Origin: Pseudonocardiaceae bacterium
GTDB taxonomy: Bacteria > Actinomycetota > Actinomycetes > Mycobacteriales > Pseudonocardiaceae
Assembly (NCBI GenBank): GCA_009379845.1
Contig: WHSZ01000056.1
Coordinates: forward strand, 1 to 40,158
Length of the DNA stretch: 40,158 nt
Direction: 5' to 3'
Shown: piece by piece, positions 25,608 through 32,688 of the stretch
Layout of the letters: the number at the start of each line of letters is the position of its first letter
How positions within the stretch are numbered: the first letter of the stretch is position 1
Notes under the pieces: model-generated
Databases searched by the model: none
Told to the model about the DNA's origin: nothing
The model's input: only the letters and a program-made list of their open reading frames with translations
Position numbers and translations under genes: made by a program

Positions 25608-26138
25608 ATGCCGCAGCCACCCAACCCGTACGACTTCCTGCCCTCCGTGCCGAGCTTCACCGTGACCAGTACGGACGTCACCGAGGGGCAAGCGCTTGCC
25701 ACCCCGCAGCTCTCCGGAATCATGGGCGCCGGCGGCGAGGACACCTCCCCGCAGCTGAGCTGGTCCGGCTTCCCCGCCGAGACCGGAAGCTTCGCCGTCA
25801 CTTGCTTCGACCCGGACGCGCCGACCGCAAGCGGGTTCTGGCACTGGGCGGTGTTCGACATTCCCGCGTCGGTCACCGAGCTGCCGGCCGGCGCGGGTGA
25901 CGAGGGCGGCAAGGGATTGCCGGCTGGGGCGATCACGCTGCCCGGCGACGCCGGTGCCCGCCGCTACATCGGTGCCGCGCCACCCCCGGGGCACGGGCCG
26001 CACCGCTACATGTTCGTGGTGCACGCGGTCGACGTGGACACCCTTGGCTTCACGGACGGCACCCCGGCGTTCCTCGGCTTCAACCTGTTCAGCCACGCGC
26101 TCGCGCGCGCTTCCATCACCGGCATCCACGAGCGCTAA
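25608..26138 (+). CDS. PEBP-family protein (YbhB/YbcL type)
   Basis: 176 residues, ATG preceded by AGGAGGAG. The phosphatidylethanolamine-binding-protein pattern is seen in SPQLSWSGFPAETGSFAVTCFDPDAP, SGFWHWAVFDIPASVTELPAG and PPPGHGPHRYMFVVHAVD, which line the anion-binding pocket (DPDAP and GxHRY). No signal peptide, so cytosolic. The bacterial role is unproven; the "Raf kinase inhibitor-like" name reflects homology only. It converges on the second DUF4097 gene across the nested inverted repeat. Confidence 0.93.
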   Translation: MPQPPNPYDFLPSVPSFTVTSTDVTEGQALATPQLSGIMGAGGEDTSPQLSWSGFPAETGSFAVTCFDPDAPTASGFWHWAVFDIPASVTELPAGAGDEGGKGLPAGAITLPGDAGARRYIGAAPPPGHGPHRYMFVVHAVDVDTLGFTDGTPAFLGFNLFSHALARASITGIHER

Positions 26139-26156
26139 CCGGCCCCGCCCTTCCCG

Positions 26157-26308
26157 ATATGGATGCATATTGCGCGAACGGGCACGCAGGTGGGTGACCT
26201 ATTACCGCGGTTAGCCCGCGAAACGCGGTAATAGGTCATCACCCCGCGCCCGCGTACGCCCCAAAGATGCCGGCATCTCGTGGCTTGGCGCGGACCCTGC
26301 ATCCATAT
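26157..26308. repeat. nested inverted repeat of 152 bp
   Basis: Outer arms ATATGGATGCA (26157-26167) and TGCATCCATAT (26298-26308) are perfect 11-bp inverted repeats. Inside lies a second perfect 15-bp stem, TGACCTATTACCGCG (26195-26209) and CGCGGTAATAGGTCA (26224-26238), with a 14-base loop. It fills the gap between convergent genes. The terminal-repeat layout recalls a small non-autonomous element. No target duplication is evident. Confidence 0.75.
26195..26238. terminator. inner 15-bp hairpin between convergent genes
   Basis: The inner stem of the nested repeat would terminate the PEBP gene (ends 26138) and the DUF4097 lipoprotein gene (ends 26314) from both sides. It has no T-tract. Confidence 0.5.
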
Positions 26309-26313
26309 TGCGG

Positions 26314-27135
26314 TCAGCGGTAGCGGACGTCGATGTGGCCGCTGTCCGCGCGCAGGTTCAGCTCGTGCCGGGCGGCCGGGTCGTCGCGCACCGCGATGTC
26401 CTGCTCGCCGCTTTCCACGTGGGAGCGCACCCGGTAGCGCCCGTCCGGCACGGTCAGCTCGATGTCCCCGCTGTCCACCTCGGCCCGCACATCCTGCCGG
26501 CTGCCGGGGCTCAGCATGATTCCCCCGGACGACGCGCTGACCGACGTCTTGGCACCGGCCAGCCTTTCCCCGCGCACATCGCCAGAGCTCGCCTGCACGG
26601 CGACGTTTCCGCGCACCCCGGATAGTCGCACGCCACCGGAATCCGACCGCACCGACACCGGCCCGCCGACCTCCCGCACCGTGGTGTCCCCGGAGTCGAC
26701 GTCCAGGGTCACCGCGCCGGTCACCCGGTGCGTCGTGACGCTGCCCGAATTCACCCGTAGTTGCACGCCAGCCAGCCCGATCAGCTCGACATCACCGGAG
26801 GACGACTCGCCGGCGACCGTGCTGCCGCGCGGCACGACCACGTCGTAATCCACCCAGCAGTCCCGCTGCGGACAACCGCCGAGCACCAGCGCCGAACCGT
26901 CGACCCGATGTGTCACGCCCGGCCGCTCGTCGGTGTAGTGCACGACGCGGGAGACCGTCACGGTGTCCCCGACCCGCACCGTGACGTTCCCCGTGCCCCC
27001 GGTCAACCGCACCGAATCGATCCGCTCGGACACCACCGCCTCGTCGTTGAACGAGGCGGTGGCGCCGATTCCGGCGCACCCCACCAGCATCAGCGTGCCG
27101 CCGAGCACGGCAACCAGGATTCGATTCCGGAGCAT
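26314..27135 (-). CDS. DUF4097-type beta-repeat lipoprotein
   Basis: 273 residues from the ATG at 27135. The signal peptide MLRNRILVAVLGGTLMLVGC ends in an LVGC lipobox, so the mature protein is lipid-anchored at Cys20. The repeat array again turns on SG/SS pairs (ESSSGDVEL, VNSGSVTT, VDSGDTTV, SDSGGVRL, ASSGDVRG, ASSGGIML, VDSGDIEL, ADSGHIDV). Two cysteines (GGCPQRDCWVDYDVVVPRG) sit in the same place as in the paralogue at 23.3-24.1 kb, which is anchored by a helix instead. The frame stays open to 27297, but the lipobox fixes the start. Function unknown. Confidence 0.88.
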   Translation of the reverse strand: MLRNRILVAVLGGTLMLVGCAGIGATASFNDEAVVSERIDSVRLTGGTGNVTVRVGDTVTVSRVVHYTDERPGVTHRVDGSALVLGGCPQRDCWVDYDVVVPRGSTVAGESSSGDVELIGLAGVQLRVNSGSVTTHRVTGAVTLDVDSGDTTVREVGGPVSVRSDSGGVRLSGVRGNVAVQASSGDVRGERLAGAKTSVSASSGGIMLSPGSRQDVRAEVDSGDIELTVPDGRYRVRSHVESGEQDIAVRDDPAARHELNLRADSGHIDVRYR

Positions 27136-27315
27136 GGCGCCGACGTTAGGCCGCGGGCCGGCGCCGCACAGCGAGGCACGCCCCCGATATCGAGGTGGGG
27201 CTAGCCCTACCGAGGCCGTGCAAGATGCGCAGACACTTGCCGCCAGACGGTTCTCGGCTCGCCCGCCCGCCCGTATCGTGGGACACGCATAGTTCACGGG
27301 GGGAAGGGCGACGGT

Positions 27316-27942
27316 ATGAACGTCGGCAGTCGATTACTACTGACCGAGAGCGATGCGCTGCTCCGGTTGCTGCGCGCCACGCCCGAGAAGGACTTCGACC
27401 GGCCGACGGTGTGCACGGGCTGGTCGGTCCGCGACGTGCTCGGGCACTGCGGGGCGGCGCTAACCAGGCTCGCCACCAATGAGATGCACGATTTCTCGGC
27501 GGAGAACAACCAGCGCGACGTGGTCGAACGGCGCGACTGGTCACTGGAAGGGGTGCTGCGGGAACTGGAGGACGGGTACCGCTTGGCGGTCGGGCCGCTC
27601 GAGGCGGCGGCCGGCAAGCTCGACGTGCTCGTGCTTGGCGAGTGGGTGCACGGTGGCGATGTGCGGGAGGCACTCGGCGCGCCGCACGCCTACGCGAGTG
27701 CGGGCGTGGACGACGCGCTCACCACCCTCGCCGACTCGAAGCACGCCACCAGGACACCACTGGTTCGGGTGGCGCTGCCGGACCGGTCGCTGGTACTCGG
27801 CAGCCCGCGCGAGGGGCGGGAGGCCGCCACCCTGCGCACGGACGTGGCCACGCTGATCCGGCTGTACGCCGGCCGGCCCGCGCATCCGGAACGCTACGCG
27901 CTGGCCGGCGCGCAGCCCGCGGAACTGGCGATATTCCGCTAG
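27316..27942 (+). CDS. maleylpyruvate isomerase-family mycothiol-dependent-type enzyme (DinB fold)
   Basis: 208 residues. The N-terminal TGWSVRDVLGHCGAALTRLA and the later GEWVHGGDVREALG (metal-ligand candidates His44, Glu109, His112) follow the MDMPI/TIGR03083 pattern, a DinB-like four-helix bundle with a bound metal. Family members include mycothiol-dependent maleylpyruvate isomerase and many of unknown substrate. GGGGGAAGGGCGACGGT precedes the ATG. The C-terminal half (LVRVALPDRSLVLG...LIRLYAGRPAHPERYALAG) is the SCP2-like MDMPI C domain. Substrate unknown. It converges on the ferredoxin gene. Confidence 0.88.
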   Translation: MNVGSRLLLTESDALLRLLRATPEKDFDRPTVCTGWSVRDVLGHCGAALTRLATNEMHDFSAENNQRDVVERRDWSLEGVLRELEDGYRLAVGPLEAAAGKLDVLVLGEWVHGGDVREALGAPHAYASAGVDDALTTLADSKHATRTPLVRVALPDRSLVLGSPREGREAATLRTDVATLIRLYAGRPAHPERYALAGAQPAELAIFR

Positions 27943-27957
27943 CGCCGCACCATCTGG

Positions 27958-28149
27958 CTAGCTCTGCACCATATGGATCGCCTGCATCGGGCACGCCGCG
28001 ATGGCGTCCTCGACACCGTCCCGCTCGCTTTCCGGTGGCTCGGCGACGAACTGAGTGTCCCCCTCGTCGTCGATCCAAAAGACGTTGGGCGCACTGAGCT
28101 CGCACATGCCGTGGCCCTCGCATCGGTCGAAGTCGATGTCGATCCGCAT
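27958..28149 (-). CDS. [3Fe-4S] ferredoxin
   Basis: 63 residues. Cys10, Cys16 and Cys53 are the only cysteines, in C-E-G-H-G-M-C and the later C-P-M-Q-A-I. His13 takes the position of the second cluster cysteine, as in [3Fe-4S] ferredoxins that serve cytochrome P450s. ACCAGGAGG precedes the ATG at 28149. There is no P450 gene or ferredoxin reductase beside it in this window, so its electron acceptor is elsewhere. Confidence 0.93.
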   Translation of the reverse strand: MRIDIDFDRCEGHGMCELSAPNVFWIDDEGDTQFVAEPPESERDGVEDAIAACPMQAIHMVQS

Positions 28150-28246
28150 CGGCCGCCTCCTGGTCAGTTAGTTCGGGATACCCGCAGCGTAACGCCGTGA
28201 GTTCAGTTCGGCGTGCTAGCCCGGAAACAGACCCGGCCATCGCCGT

Positions 28247-28867
28247 TCAGCGCGGTGTCAGGAGGTAGTCGACCACCGGACGGAGTTCCTCCGCGGTCGG
28301 TGGTTCGTCGTCGATCAGCCCCTGTATCAGCAGGCCGTCGATGCCCGCGAGGAATACCCGGAACGCCACGTCGTCGTCGTGCCGCATCATCGAGGTGAGC
28401 ACGTCCAGCCAGCGCCGGGCGGCGGGGCGCAACGCCGGGCGGCGCGCGGCGAGCAGGTACAGCTCGTACTCGGCCATGGTCCGACCGCGCCGCGGCCCGA
28501 GCGCCTCGGCGAGCAGCCGGGACACCTCGTCCGCCGCGCTCGGCCCGCCCTCCCCGGCGCGCCGGAGCCCCTCGCGGGAGCGGGCACGGTCGATCATCCA
28601 GTAAACCTCGGTCGCCATGGCCTGAGCGCAGGAGATCAGCGTGGCGATCAGCAGATCGTCCAGGGTCGCGAAGTGGTATGTGGTGGATGCCGTCGGCACC
28701 CCGGCCTCGCGTGCCACGGTCCGGTGGGTCACGCCGGCGATGCCGTCCCGCTCGACCACCCGCAGCGTGGCGTCGATGATCTCGTTGCGCCTGCGCTCGC
28801 CCCGCGCCTTGCGTCCGTCGACGTGTTTCTGGGTGCCCTCCCGAGTTCCGGCCCGCCGCCCGCTCAA
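28247..28867 (-). CDS. TetR-family repressor, partner of the SMR efflux gene
   Basis: 206 residues if the TTG at 28867, overlapping the SMR stop as TTGA, is the start. The frame is open to 28936 inside the SMR gene but that part is shadow sequence. TetR HTH: RRNEIIDATLRVVERDGIAGVTHRTVAREAGVPTASTTYHFATLDDLLIA. A helical ligand domain follows, with YELYLLAARRPALRPAARRWLDVL. It lies downstream of the SMR gene in the same operon, so it would control itself through the two operators at 29.2 kb. The ligand is probably a cationic drug exported by the SMR protein. Confidence 0.88.
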   Translation of the reverse strand: MSGRRAGTREGTQKHVDGRKARGERRRNEIIDATLRVVERDGIAGVTHRTVAREAGVPTASTTYHFATLDDLLIATLISCAQAMATEVYWMIDRARSREGLRRAGEGGPSAADEVSRLLAEALGPRRGRTMAEYELYLLAARRPALRPAARRWLDVLTSMMRHDDDVAFRVFLAGIDGLLIQGLIDDEPPTAEELRPVVDYLLTPR

Positions 28868-29190
28868 TGCACCCTGCCAAGCTCGAGCAGCGTCACGCCG
28901 CCGATCAACAGCACCAGCCCGCCGAGCATCATCCACGTTATCTGCTCGCCGAGGAAGACCGCGCCGATGATCGCCACCAGTGCGATTCCGGCCGCCGCCC
29001 AGATCGCGTACATCACTCCGACCGGCATGCCCATCGCCAGGATCCGGCCCATCAGGGCGAACGCGCCAAGGTAGCCGACCACCACGACGATCGTCGGAAC
29101 GAGCTTCGTGAAGTTCTCGGACAGCTTCAGCGAAACGGTGGCGGCGACCTCACCGCCGATCGCCAGTGCCAGCAACAAGTACACGCCCAT
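28864..29190 (-). CDS. small multidrug resistance (SMR) efflux protein
   Basis: 108 residues, four transmembrane helices. The essential proton/drug-coupling glutamate is Glu14 in IGGEVAATVSLK. Helix 3 holds GVMYAIWAA (Tyr61, Trp64), matching EmrE Tyr60 and Trp63. The sequence is close to the Mmr/EmrE drug/proton antiporter type rather than SugE. GGAGGTCGG stands in front of the ATG at 29190. It exports lipophilic cations in family relatives. First gene of an operon with the TetR gene. Confidence 0.93.
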   Translation of the reverse strand: MGVYLLLALAIGGEVAATVSLKLSENFTKLVPTIVVVVGYLGAFALMGRILAMGMPVGVMYAIWAAAGIALVAIIGAVFLGEQITWMMLGGLVLLIGGVTLLELGRVH

Positions 29191-29216
29191 CCGACCTCCG
29201 AGTGAATTCGCTGCCG

Positions 29217-29238
29217 AACTACCTGGACGATCGTCTCA
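29217..29238. promoter_or_regulatory. TetR operator copy 1 in front of the SMR gene
   Basis: A 22-bp block holding TGGACGATCGTCTCA, centred on the palindrome GACGATCGTC (29226-29235). It repeats at 29261-29282 with one change (C/T) in the block. It lies 27 bp upstream of the SMR ATG, where repressor binding would block the promoter. Confidence 0.85.
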
Positions 29239-29260
29239 CAACATCGGCAGGCGTGAAAAC

Positions 29261-29282
29261 AACTATCTGGACGATCGTCTCA
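29261..29282. promoter_or_regulatory. TetR operator copy 2 in front of the SMR gene
   Basis: Second copy of the block with the same core TGGACGATCGTCTCA. Centre-to-centre distance to copy 1 is 44 bp, about four helical turns, so both sites face the same side of DNA. The Fe-S reductase gene starts 113 bp away on the other side and could share control. Confidence 0.85.
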
Positions 29283-29394
29283 GAATATCGCGAGGCATCC
29301 GCCACATCCGAGGGACTTAGGCCGGACTCATCGACTACTCATCGGTAATCGGGCGTACGCTCCCGTCCACGTTCCCCGACGAAAGGCTGCCAGC

Positions 29395-31749
29395 ATGGGT
29401 GCCCTGCAGGTGACGTTAGGCCTGATCAGCCTTGCCCTGACGGTTGTCGCCGTGGTGATGGTGACCCGCACCGTCCGCCACATGGTGCGCTCCATCAAGC
29501 TCGGCCAGCCGGACCCTGGCCGCGGCCTGCCGTTCGGCGCGCGCCTTTGGACCATGTTCAAGGAGATCTTCGGGCACACCAAGATGCTCAAGCTCAGCCA
29601 CGTCGGCATCGCGCACTGGCTGGTGATGGTCGGCTTCATCGGGCTGACGCTGAGCGTGCTCGAGGCCTACTTCGAGGTCTTCGACCCGACGTTCCACTTC
29701 CCGCTGATCGGCGAATGGACGCTGTACAACCTGCTGGTCGAGTTCCTCGGGGCCACCACGATCGTCGCCGGCGCCGCGTTGATCGTGATCCGGCAGCTGA
29801 ACCACCCCCGGCGCGCCGACCGGCAGTCCCGGTTCGCCGGTTCGAACTTCTGGCAGGCGTACTTCGTCGAAGCCGTGGTGGTGCTCGAGGGCGTCGGCAT
29901 CGTCGGGCTGCGCGCGTTCAAGCAGTCCTCCGAACTGTTCGACGTACCGGTGTGGGCCGCGCCGATCACCCACCTGCTCGGCGGCTGGCTGCCGGCGAGC
30001 GAGCTCGCCGTGGTGATCTTCGCGTTCTTCAAGATCCTCAGCGCGATGATCTGGGTGATCGTGCTCGCCGCGAACATCAACATGGGTGTTGCCTGGCATC
30101 GGTTCACCGCGTTCCCGAACATCTTCTTCAAGCGCCGCACCGAATCAGGTGTCGCGCTCGGCGCGCTGCCGCCGATGATGAGCGGTGGCAAGGAGTTGGA
30201 CTTCGAGGAGGCCGACCCGGACGTCGACGTGTTCGGCGCCGGCCAGGTCGAGGACTTCAGCTGGAAGGGCTGGCTGGACTTCACCACCTGCACCGAGTGT
30301 GGCCGCTGCCAGTCCCAGTGCCCGGCGTGGAACACCGGAAAGCCGTTGTCCCCCAAGCTGTTGATCACGCAGCTGCGCGATCACGCCTACGCCAAGGCGC
30401 CGTACCTGCTGGCCGGCGGAAAGCGCGATATGGCCGGCGACGAAATCGGCCTGCAGGGGGAGACCGCCGAGGAGAAACACGCCGGCCTCGACGTGCTCGC
30501 GCTCGCCGAGGCGGACCGCCCGCTGGTCGGCGACGCCGAGTCCGGCGGCGTGATCGACCCCGAGGTGCTGTGGTCCTGCACCAGTTGCGGCGCGTGCGTC
30601 GAGCAGTGCCCGGTGGACATCGAGCACGTGGATCACATCGTCAACATGCGCCGCTACCAGGTGCTCATCGAATCGAACTTCCCAACCGAGCTCGGCGGGA
30701 TGTTCAAGAACCTCGAGAACAAGGGCAACCCGTGGGGGCAGAACGCCAAGGACCGTCTACAGTGGACCGAGGAGCTGGACTTCGAGGTTCCGGTTTTCGA
30801 CGGCGAGCTGGCGCAGGACACCGAGTACCTGTTCTGGGTCGGCTGTGCGGGTGCCTTCGAGGATCGCGCGAAGAAGACCACCAAGGCGGTTGCCGAGCTG
30901 CTGCACATCGCGGACGTCAAGTACACGGTGCTCGGCCCTGAGGAGACCTGCACCGGCGACCCGGCACGCCGCGCGGGCAACGAGTTCGTCTTCCAGATGC
31001 TCGCGCAGCAGAACGTCGAGGTGCTGAACTCCGTTTTCGAGGGCCGCGATGCCGGCAAGCGCAAGATCGTGGCAACCTGCGCGCACTGCTTCAACACGCT
31101 GGCCAACGAGTACCCGCAGCTCGGCGGCCAGTTCGAGGTCGTGCACCACACGCAGCTGCTGAACCGGCTCGTGCGGGAGAAGCGCCTGGTGCCGGTCGGG
31201 CCGATCGCCGAGGACGTGACCTACCACGACCCGTGCTACCTCGGCCGGCACAACAAGGTGTACGAGCCGCCGCGTGAGCTGATCGACGCGGCCGGCGCGA
31301 CGTTCCGGGAAATGCCCCGGCACGCGGATCGTTCGATGTGTTGCGGCGCGGGCGGCGCGCGGATGTGGATGGAAGAGCGCGTCGGTAAGCGGATCAACGT
31401 GGAGCGGGTGGATGAGGCGCTCGGCACCGCGCCTTCCAAGATCGCGACCGGTTGCCCGTTCTGCCGCGTGATGCTGACCGACGGCGTGACGCAGCGGGAA
31501 AACGAGGGCCAGGCGGATGGCGTCGGCGTGGTGGACGTTTCGCAGCTGCTGCTCACCGCGGTGCGGCGAGGTCAGCCCTCGACCGCCTCGTCGAACGGGC
31601 ATGCCGAGGAACCGGCCGCTGACGCGGATGCCGACGTGCCGGACGAGGACGCGGATGCCGACGTGCCGACCGACGAATCGGCGTCCGGCACGACGCTGAC
31701 CGAGCAGGACAAGTCCGAGCCGCAAACCGAGCACAAACCCGCGGGCTAG
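29395..31749 (+). CDS. membrane-bound Fe-S reductase with heterodisulfide reductase (CCG) domains, Rv0338c-like
   Basis: 784 residues. Six or so N-terminal transmembrane helices (residues 1-235) resemble a NarI-like quinone/heme-binding unit with histidines in helices (KLSHVGIAHWL). Two [4Fe-4S] motifs follow: CTECGRCQSQCP (Cys299, 302, 305, 309) and CTSCGACVEQCP (Cys395, 398, 401, 405). Two CCG domains follow, with ATCAHCFNTLANEYP and HDPCYLGRHNKVYEPP/MCCGAGGARMW. This is the architecture of the essential mycobacterial Rv0338c family, an electron-transfer protein whose substrate is not settled. The tail past residue 730 is acidic, with a repeated DADADVP segment and a 21-bp DNA repeat at 31621 and 31648. 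Confidence 0.92.
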   Translation: MGALQVTLGLISLALTVVAVVMVTRTVRHMVRSIKLGQPDPGRGLPFGARLWTMFKEIFGHTKMLKLSHVGIAHWLVMVGFIGLTLSVLEAYFEVFDPTFHFPLIGEWTLYNLLVEFLGATTIVAGAALIVIRQLNHPRRADRQSRFAGSNFWQAYFVEAVVVLEGVGIVGLRAFKQSSELFDVPVWAAPITHLLGGWLPASELAVVIFAFFKILSAMIWVIVLAANINMGVAWHRFTAFPNIFFKRRTESGVALGALPPMMSGGKELDFEEADPDVDVFGAGQVEDFSWKGWLDFTTCTECGRCQSQCPAWNTGKPLSPKLLITQLRDHAYAKAPYLLAGGKRDMAGDEIGLQGETAEEKHAGLDVLALAEADRPLVGDAESGGVIDPEVLWSCTSCGACVEQCPVDIEHVDHIVNMRRYQVLIESNFPTELGGMFKNLENKGNPWGQNAKDRLQWTEELDFEVPVFDGELAQDTEYLFWVGCAGAFEDRAKKTTKAVAELLHIADVKYTVLGPEETCTGDPARRAGNEFVFQMLAQQNVEVLNSVFEGRDAGKRKIVATCAHCFNTLANEYPQLGGQFEVVHHTQLLNRLVREKRLVPVGPIAEDVTYHDPCYLGRHNKVYEPPRELIDAAGATFREMPRHADRSMCCGAGGARMWMEERVGKRINVERVDEALGTAPSKIATGCPFCRVMLTDGVTQRENEGQADGVGVVDVSQLLLTAVRRGQPSTASSNGHAEEPAADADADVPDEDADADVPTDESASGTTLTEQDKSEPQTEHKPAG
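31621..31668. repeat. 21-bp direct repeat in the Fe-S reductase tail
   Basis: GACGCGGATGCCGACGTGCC(G) occurs at 31621-31641 and again at 31648-31668, period 27 bp (nine codons). It encodes the DADADVP segments of the disordered C-terminal tail and is likely length-variable by slippage. Confidence 0.85.
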
Positions 31750-31796
31750 CGCCCCGTGTTCGCCGGCACGTCGGGAATCCCGGCGTCGGTAAGCCA

Positions 31797-31817
31797 GCCA
31801 ATTCGTAGCGAATTGGC
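31797..31817. promoter_or_regulatory. 9-bp palindrome between Fe-S reductase and cupin genes
   Basis: GCCAATTCG, TAG, CGAATTGGC form a perfect inverted repeat 29 bp before the cupin start and 47 bp past the reductase stop. The tight 3-base spacer suits a protein operator as much as a terminator. No T-tract follows. Confidence 0.5.
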
Positions 31818-31845
31818 CTTGGCAACCGGTCACCGCAAGACGAAG

Positions 31846-32184
31846 ATGGATCGCATGGCGTCCGAAAGCCCGGTATCGATCACGGATGTAATCGGTGCGC
31901 TGCCCGGACCGTGGCAGCCACGCGACCTGGTCACCGCGAATGACTCGGTGGTACGGGTGGCCCGCTTCGACGGCGCGTTCCCCTGGCATCACCACGATGA
32001 AGACGAGCTGTTCCTCTGCTGGGATGGCAGTTTCCGCATCGAGCTGGACGGGCGGGAACCGATCACGCTGCACCCTGGCGAGCTTTTCGTGGTACCAAAG
32101 GGCGTTCGGCATCGTCCGGTGGCCACCGAAACCGCGCACGCGCTGATGCTGGAACGCCCGGAGACCGAGCAGTACGGCAACTAG
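31846..32184 (+). CDS. cupin-domain protein
   Basis: 112 residues from the ATG at 31846; the ATG at 31855 is a close alternative. Cupin motif 1: G43-AFPW-H48-H-H50-DED-E54, and motif 2: PGELFVVPKGVRH (His89), giving His48, His50, Glu54 and His89 as metal ligands. A single-domain small cupin, probably a dioxygenase, isomerase or sensor. Its stop (TAG at 32182-32184) overlaps the convergent GNAT stop in the shared string CTAG. Substrate unknown. Confidence 0.88.
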   Translation: MDRMASESPVSITDVIGALPGPWQPRDLVTANDSVVRVARFDGAFPWHHHDEDELFLCWDGSFRIELDGREPITLHPGELFVVPKGVRHRPVATETAHALMLERPETEQYGN

Positions 32185-32642
32185 TACTCGGCGATCGTCA
32201 GGCGCATCAGCGGGAGCGCGCGCCCGGGAGCGACCGGTAGCTCGCCCACCCGCTCGGCACCCATCCGGACGTAGAAACCCTCCGCATTCGGGTCCGATTC
32301 GAGTAGCACGCTGCGGAATCCTCTGGCGCGTGCGGCGCATACCGCGTGCTCCCACAGCGTTCGGCCGACCCCGCTGCCGATCGCGGCCGGCTCGATGAAC
32401 AGGTCGGTGAGCTCTGCCTCCGGTGGTTCGCCGCTGAGCTGGTACACGCCGAGCAGCACGCCGTCCCGCTCGGCCACGATCACCCGGTCGTCCTGGATCT
32501 GCTCGGGGCCGATACTCAGCAGCTCGCGAACCCGTTCGAGGAACTCCAGGTCGTAACCCCAGTACGCCTTGGAACGGCGCATCAGCGCGGTAATCGTGCG
32601 GGCTTCCTCTGGACGCGCGGCACGCAGGCGTAACTCCGGCAC
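32181..32642 (-). CDS. GNAT-family N-acetyltransferase
   Basis: 153 residues from the GTG at 32642; a GTG at 32657 would add five residues. The acetyl-CoA pattern runs from LTDLFIEPAAIGSGVGRTLWEHAVCAARARGF (the Q/R-x-x-G-x-G/A variant with IGSGVG) to VLLESDPNAEGFYVRMGAERVGE. The N-terminal RLRAARPEEARTITALMRRSK is typical. Substrate unknown. The stop overlaps that of the cupin gene by 3-4 bp, a convergent overlap with no room for a terminator. Confidence 0.88.
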   Translation of the reverse strand: MPELRLRAARPEEARTITALMRRSKAYWGYDLEFLERVRELLSIGPEQIQDDRVIVAERDGVLLGVYQLSGEPPEAELTDLFIEPAAIGSGVGRTLWEHAVCAARARGFRSVLLESDPNAEGFYVRMGAERVGELPVAPGRALPLMRLTIAEY

Positions 32643-32688
32643 ACCACAGCGTCGCACATGCCTACCCGATGCGCACGGGCGAACGGCC

